Made by a program: the position numbers and the translations under genes. A stretch of DNA of 64,000 bases, from NCBI RefSeq assembly GCF_013433315.1, contig NZ_WXVV01000026.1, positions 56,042 to 120,041 on the forward strand, written 5' to 3'. This stretch comes from Pseudomonas crudilactis. Lineage in GTDB: Bacteria > Pseudomonadota > Gammaproteobacteria > Pseudomonadales > Pseudomonadaceae. Shown here piece after piece: positions 60,918 to 64,000 of the stretch (position 1 is its first letter; the number at the start of each line of letters is the position of its first letter). The notes beneath the pieces were generated by a model. It made no database searches. It was not told the DNA's origin and saw nothing but the letters and a program-made list of their open reading frames with translations.

Positions 60918-61106
60918 ATGACTGATCCGTATATCGAAGACGATGGCGCTGAATTTTCCTTCAACAACTGCGTACGGTGCGGCCAGACCGAGTACCAGGC
61001 AGGCTTTGGCGAGGATCCGGTTCAGACCGGAAAGATCAAATCTGCGGCACCCAAAGGACCAAAGGCGAAATTTCTCCCCAGGGTCACCACGCGATCCAGA
61101 AAATAA
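60918..61106 (+). CDS. Small hypothetical protein, 62 aa
   Basis: The ATG at 60918 follows GGGGCGAAGGT. The product has an acidic start (MTDPYIEDDGAEFSFNN), one CVRCG pair and a basic tail rich in lysine and proline. No family is recognised. A hairpin terminator lies 15 bp after the stop, supporting expression as a short unit. Confidence 0.5.
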   Translation: MTDPYIEDDGAEFSFNNCVRCGQTEYQAGFGEDPVQTGKIKSAAPKGPKAKFLPRVTTRSRK

Positions 61107-61120
61107 TCATTATTCTGAAT

Positions 61121-61147
61121 AACCCCGTCATTGCGCGGGGTTTTTTG
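61121..61147 (+). terminator. Terminator after the 62-aa ORF
   Basis: AACCCCG pairs with CGGGGTT around TCATTGCG and is followed by TTTT. Confidence 0.85.
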
Positions 61148-61263
61148 TGGCTGAATGCGTGAAGAAATTTCTTACAGACGATGGCGATGAATTCTCTGAG
61201 CTTTCACAAACTTTTCACGTCTGCCGCAGTAGGGTGAAGCCATCCGTTAGAAAGCAAGTCTCC

Positions 61264-61291
61264 AGCCCGTCTCCCCAGCGGGCTTTTTTTT
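61264..61291 (+). terminator. Orphan terminator upstream of the glycine-zipper genes
   Basis: AGCCCG pairs with CGGGCT around TCTCCCCAG and is followed by eight T residues. No ORF on this strand ends close upstream. Confidence 0.8.
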
Positions 61292-61430
61292 GCCTGTCAT
61301 AAAACCTTTTTCAGAATCGCTGTCCAATCGGCGCTGAGCGCGCGAAACCTCTGATTTCGGCTGGACTTTTGCGCGGCGACGGCATTAAACCCCGGCCCTT
61401 TTTGTCATCCCTATTTTTGAGGTTTACGTC

Positions 61431-61802
61431 ATGCGTTTAACACTGCCCGCTCTGGTTCTGGGGCTTCTGGTTGCTCAAGGTGCAATGGCTGCCGGTGATG
61501 GCACTGCTGCGCTGGGCGGTGGTCTGGGTGGCGCACTGGGTAATGTCGTCGGTCAGAAAATGGGCGGCAGCACTGGCGCGGCCATTGGCGCCGGCGTCGC
61601 GGGCGCGGCAGGCAGCGCAATGGCGGCGCGCAAGGGTAGCCGGACCAAAGCGGCGATTGGCGGCGGTGTCGGTGCAGCCGGTGGTTCGGTGATCGGCAAC
61701 AGCCTGGGCGGCAGAACCGGCGCCACGATTGGTGCAGGCCTGGGTGGCGCAGCTGGCGGCGCAGTGGGCAGCAACTTGTCCAAAGGTCACAAGCGTCACT
61801 GA
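61431..61802 (+). CDS. Glycine-zipper protein, first of a tandem pair
   Basis: The 123-residue product has a signal peptide (MRLTLPALVLGLLVAQGAMA) and then repeated GxxxG glycine-zipper segments (GGGLGGALGNVVG; GASTGAAIGAG-type; GAGLGGAAGGAVG). A basic linker (ARKGSRTK) separates two halves. Such proteins insert in or associate with the outer membrane. GAGG precedes the ATG. The downstream gene at 61940 is a close paralogue. Confidence 0.87.
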   Translation: MRLTLPALVLGLLVAQGAMAAGDGTAALGGGLGGALGNVVGQKMGGSTGAAIGAGVAGAAGSAMAARKGSRTKAAIGGGVGAAGGSVIGNSLGGRTGATIGAGLGGAAGGAVGSNLSKGHKRH

Positions 61803-61820
61803 GACTGATCGTTTTTCAGA

Positions 61821-61849
61821 AAAAGCCCGGCTCGAAGTCGGGCTTTTTC
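61821..61849 (+). terminator. Terminator between the two glycine-zipper genes
   Basis: AAAAGCCCG pairs with CGGGCTTTT around GCTCGAAGT. It shows that the two paralogues are separate transcription units. Confidence 0.85.
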
Positions 61850-61939
61850 ATGGCTGAACGTTTTCCCCGTTTGCGTCTCCAATCTCACATAGGCCCATGT
61901 CTGGGCGGACTGTCCCGCTTCGGGAACTGTGAGGTTCAT

Positions 61940-62359
61940 ATGCGCTTGTCATTATCTGCACTGTTTTTCGGTTTGCTGGTAGCACAAGGGGCGATGGCCG
62001 CTGGTGATGGCACCGCCGCTGTGGGTGGCGGACTGGGCGGCGCGCTCGGCAATGTGGTCGGTGGACAACTCGGTGGCAGTACTGGCGCGGCGGTAGGTGC
62101 GGGTGTTGGTGGCGCGGCGGGCAGTGCCGTCGGGGCGAATAAACGCAATCGAACTGAGGCGGCCATTGGCGGTGGTCTCGGCGCGGCGGGTGGCTCGGTC
62201 GTCGGCAACAGCCTCGGCGGCTCGACCGGGTCGACCATCGGCGCAGGGCTGGGCGGCGCGGCCGGCGGTGCGGTCGGTAATAACCTCGGTGACGATGGTG
62301 GCTCTCATTCGGGTGGTGGCCACAAGCACAAGAACAAACATAAAAACCGCCATCATTGA
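61940..62359 (+). CDS. Glycine-zipper protein, second of a tandem pair, with His/Lys-rich tail
   Basis: From the ATG at 61940 (GAGGTTCAT upstream) the 139-residue protein has a signal peptide (MRLSLSALFFGLLVAQGAMA) and glycine-zipper halves nearly identical to those of its neighbour. It adds a C-terminal tail rich in histidine, lysine and glycine (GGGHKHKNKHKNRHH) that could bind metal or anionic polymers. It arose by tandem duplication. A longer frame from 61850 lacks a signal-peptide start. Confidence 0.87.
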   Translation: MRLSLSALFFGLLVAQGAMAAGDGTAAVGGGLGGALGNVVGGQLGGSTGAAVGAGVGGAAGSAVGANKRNRTEAAIGGGLGAAGGSVVGNSLGGSTGSTIGAGLGGAAGGAVGNNLGDDGGSHSGGGHKHKNKHKNRHH

Positions 62360-62375
62360 TGGAGGGTTAAACGGA

Positions 62376-62400
62376 AACCCGGCGTTGTGCCGGGTTTTTT
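62376..62400 (+). terminator. Terminator of the second glycine-zipper gene
   Basis: AAACCCGGC pairs with GCCGGGTTT around GTTGT and is followed by T residues. Confidence 0.9.
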
Positions 62401-62480
62401 GTATTTGCTGATCAGAATCTGGAACGATTGGCTGTAGGGCTTTTCGAACCTCATACACTCCCTGAAATGACGAGGTTGCC

Positions 62481-62648
62481 ATGACTCCTGAAACCGAAGG
62501 CAAGGAAGAAAAAGGTTCGAGTGGATTGCCATTTATTAACGATCCGGGGAATGAGGATCCGGGGTCGTTGATGGATGATGCGACGGTGCCGTTGAATGAT
62601 TCGGATGAGGCGGATATGGAGTATGAAGAGGATGAGGATGAGCAGTGA
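62481..62648 (+). CDS. Small acidic protein, 55 aa
   Basis: The frame begins MTPETEGKEEKGSSGLPF after GACGAGGTTGCC and ends in an acidic run (EYEEDEDEQ). The central DPGSLMDDATVPLNDSDEAD resembles short acidic proteins common in Pseudomonas, which are sometimes labelled kinase/phosphatase without evidence. It is likely disordered. It is followed by a hairpin terminator. Confidence 0.7.
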   Translation: MTPETEGKEEKGSSGLPFINDPGNEDPGSLMDDATVPLNDSDEADMEYEEDEDEQ

Positions 62649-62685
62649 GGGGAATAGGTTGGGTTGAAAGTCTGGAATTGGTTTT

Positions 62686-62712
62686 AAGGGCCTGAGTGAG
62701 CAGGCCCTTTTT
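62686..62712. terminator. Bidirectional terminator
   Basis: AAGGGCCTG pairs with CAGGCCCTT around AGTGAG, with T residues right and a TTTT/AA run left. It lies between the acidic-protein gene and the leftward immunity gene and can serve both. Confidence 0.85.
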
Positions 62713-62722
62713 GTGGTCGTGT

Positions 62723-63151
62723 CTAATCGGTATCTTTTGAGTCAGCCAATACATACAGATTACTTATGCCTGACATTTTTTTGATTTTTTTTTGCTCTAT
62801 ATATTCTTTGAGTTCTTTTTTAATGGTTTCTTCATCGCAATATTTTCTATGTTTAGAGGGTCTTTCACGGGCAAAGTTGTATAGGCGCCAAGTATCAAAT
62901 CCATTGATTTCACCGTTAGGGCCATAGTCGAAATCTACGCTTCCTGTCGATAAATTGATGCGGCAGCCAATACCATGTAATTCATATTTAACGCCTCGAG
63001 TAACTCTCCCGCATCGCTTGATTACCTTGGTGCGCCAAAGCCTTCGAATGTCTCGAGTGCCAAATTTGCGCTCAAATATCAGCGTGCTGGACTCCACCAT
63101 GGAGATGAAGTCATTTATCAGGATGTCCAAAGTTTCATTTTGATCGCTCAT
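62723..63151 (-). CDS. Putative immunity protein for the Rhs toxin
   Basis: The 142-residue protein contains YELHGIGCRINLSTGSVDFD and GFDTWRLYNFARER, similar to DUF6896-type immunity proteins. It is AT-rich like the toxin tip and lacks a signal peptide. Its ATG overlaps the Rhs stop by four bases, with GGAGAAGAAG upstream inside the Rhs gene, ensuring immunity is made with the toxin. The specificity is inferred from position. Confidence 0.75.
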   Translation of the reverse strand: MSDQNETLDILINDFISMVESSTLIFERKFGTRDIRRLWRTKVIKRCGRVTRGVKYELHGIGCRINLSTGSVDFDYGPNGEINGFDTWRLYNFARERPSKHRKYCDEETIKKELKEYIEQKKIKKMSGISNLYVLADSKDTD

Positions 63152-64000
63152 CTTCTTCTCCGATGCTCCAATCTGTCTAAACCTACGTTGTTTGCTGACT
63201 CTATTACATCTTCAATACTGTTTAGAGTTCTGTCGTATTTTATAAGGTCGGTTATGAGTTTGATTGTCACATTTGTTGAGGTTTGCCGTGCGGCTGCTGC
63301 GCGATGGTGTCCGTCAAGAATATACAGGTTGCCGTCATGTTCTAAGACATCGATGGGATCTACTGGATCGTACCCGTTGCGCATTTTATTTTTATAATCC
63401 TCGACTGTCTTGGTTGAGGTCTTTCCCTCTATTGTATGTATTCGCTTCAAAGTTTTTGGATCTATATTGTGAGCAATGTTCGGTAGTTTCGGCTCATCCT
63501 CATCAACCTTGGCCCCGCCAATCCCACCCGGCGCCTCACACCCAGGCTTATTCGGCGGCGGACAATTGGAATTCAACCCCAGCGGATCCACCCACCCCGT
63601 CGGATTCGGCACGTACTGGTACTGATTCAGCCCACCGGCCAACTTGATCGGATCCGGTGTCAGATACCGCCCCAACCTCGGGTCGTAGTACCGATGCCGG
63701 TTGTAATGCAGGCCGCTTTCCGCATCGAAGTACTGCCCCTGAAAGCGCAGCGGCTGGTTCAGGTAGTCCTCGCCGGCCAGGGTCAGAGCGGCGACTTTGC
63801 CGTAGGCGTCGTATTGCGCGGACCAGACGATGTCGCCGCTGTAGTCGGTGAGTTCCTGCGGGGTGCCGAGGTGGTCGAGTTGGTAGTAGAACGGGCAGGC
63901 TTTTTTCGGGCCTTTGCCGTCGAGCAATGCCAGCGGGCGGAAGGTGCCGGGTTCGTAGACGTAGCTGCGGTATTCGCTTTCGCTGCTTTCGGCGACGAGG
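63148..64000 (-). CDS. Rhs polymorphic toxin (partial), ParB-like C-terminal domain
   Basis: The frame is open to the right edge of the window, so only the last 283 residues are seen. They include the Rhs core (FYYQLDHLGTPQELTDYSGD; GQYFDAESGLHYNRHRYYDP; LGRYLTPDPIKLAGGLNQYQ) ending at the DPLGL boundary, then a proline-rich linker. The roughly 140-residue tip includes DPIDVLEHDGNLYILDGHHR, a ParB/sulfiredoxin-like nuclease or NTP-binding motif. The tip is AT-rich, indicating exchange of the toxin end. It is probably delivered by a type VI or similar system. Confidence 0.85.
   Translation of the reverse strand, partial: LVAESSESEYRSYVYEPGTFRPLALLDGKGPKKACPFYYQLDHLGTPQELTDYSGDIVWSAQYDAYGKVAALTLAGEDYLNQPLRFQGQYFDAESGLHYNRHRYYDPRLGRYLTPDPIKLAGGLNQYQYVPNPTGWVDPLGLNSNCPPPNKPGCEAPGGIGGAKVDEDEPKLPNIAHNIDPKTLKRIHTIEGKTSTKTVEDYKNKMRNGYDPVDPIDVLEHDGNLYILDGHHRAAAARQTSTNVTIKLITDLIKYDRTLNSIEDVIESANNVGLDRLEHRRRR

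Larger units (their letters stand above)
61107..61430. other. Gene-free region with two terminators
   Basis: The 324-bp interval contains a hairpin AACCCCG/CGGGGTT with a T-run (61121-61147) and another AGCCCG/CGGGCT with eight T residues (61264-61291). The second lies well away from any stop codon on that strand, so a small RNA between about 61160 and 61291 is possible. No promoter is clear. Confidence 0.5.

Noticed and set aside
60752..60967. 71-codon minus-strand ORF opposite the 62-aa gene
   Set aside because: It overlaps the better supported 62-aa ORF on the other strand and has no recognisable features.

Overview
The window is chromosomal DNA of a Pseudomonas, most likely of the fluorescens group, carrying one complete, integrated P2/HP1-like prophage. 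The host assignment rests on gene order: prmB, a hypothetical gene, a hydrolase, aroC, an MFS transporter, mtnB-mtnD-mtnC, then a spermidine synthase. It is supported by genus-typical families (DUF3509, RraB, glycine-zipper proteins) and by five inverted REP pairs plus one REP hairpin between genes of the GC-rich backbone.

Positions 1-25294 are core chromosome. They hold the end of prmB; chorismate synthase (aroC); a transporter in tandem with three methionine-salvage genes; a long-chain acyl-CoA synthetase; an ankyrin protein; speE; rraB; a three-gene cluster (circularly permuted ATP-grasp, alpha-E, transglutaminase); a c-type cytochrome; a thiolase with a multifunctional beta-oxidation enzyme; a glutamine amidotransferase; a CorA-type channel; a PlsC acyltransferase; a crotonase; and a tRNA-Ser(GGA) gene at 25295-25384.

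Positions 25362-60215 (about 34.9 kb) are a prophage integrated in the 3' end of that tRNA. A 32-bp direct repeat marks attL and attR. Tandem 11-bp TGGGAC repeats lie about 70-80 bp inside each core and look like integrase arm sites. Leftward genes from 34146 to 27920 form the early module: Cro-like and YmfL/CII-like regulators, a large primase-helicase and the integrase. A divergent CI-like repressor starts near 34239. An Ogr-like activator follows, then the head genes in P2 order: portal and terminase leftward; scaffold, capsid, small terminase, head completion, tail completion and tail morphogenesis rightward. Next come an HP1-type DUF2586 sheath and DUF2597 tube, a lysis cassette (holin candidate, signal-anchor lysozyme, Rz with nested Rz1), a tail chaperone with a canonical -1 frameshift site, the tape measure, baseplate, fibre, and hub/spike genes.

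The prophage carries AT-rich cargo: a NACHT-type STAND ATPase beside attL (25887-27701), and two membrane proteins of unknown function near attR (55722-56756 and 58347-59618). A two-gene leftward operon at 56849-57405 sits behind a canonical LexA box and is a candidate induction switch. A gene-free stretch at 59743-60016 has repeated GGTAA motifs in both orientations and could be an origin or a recombination/regulatory site. These are the most likely places for undescribed biology.

Positions 60216-64000 return to chromosome: the original tRNA terminator, a YbjQ-family gene, small ORFs, a tandem pair of glycine-zipper proteins, a small acidic protein, and finally a leftward Rhs polymorphic toxin, cut by the window edge, with a ParB-like C-terminal domain and an overlapping putative immunity gene.
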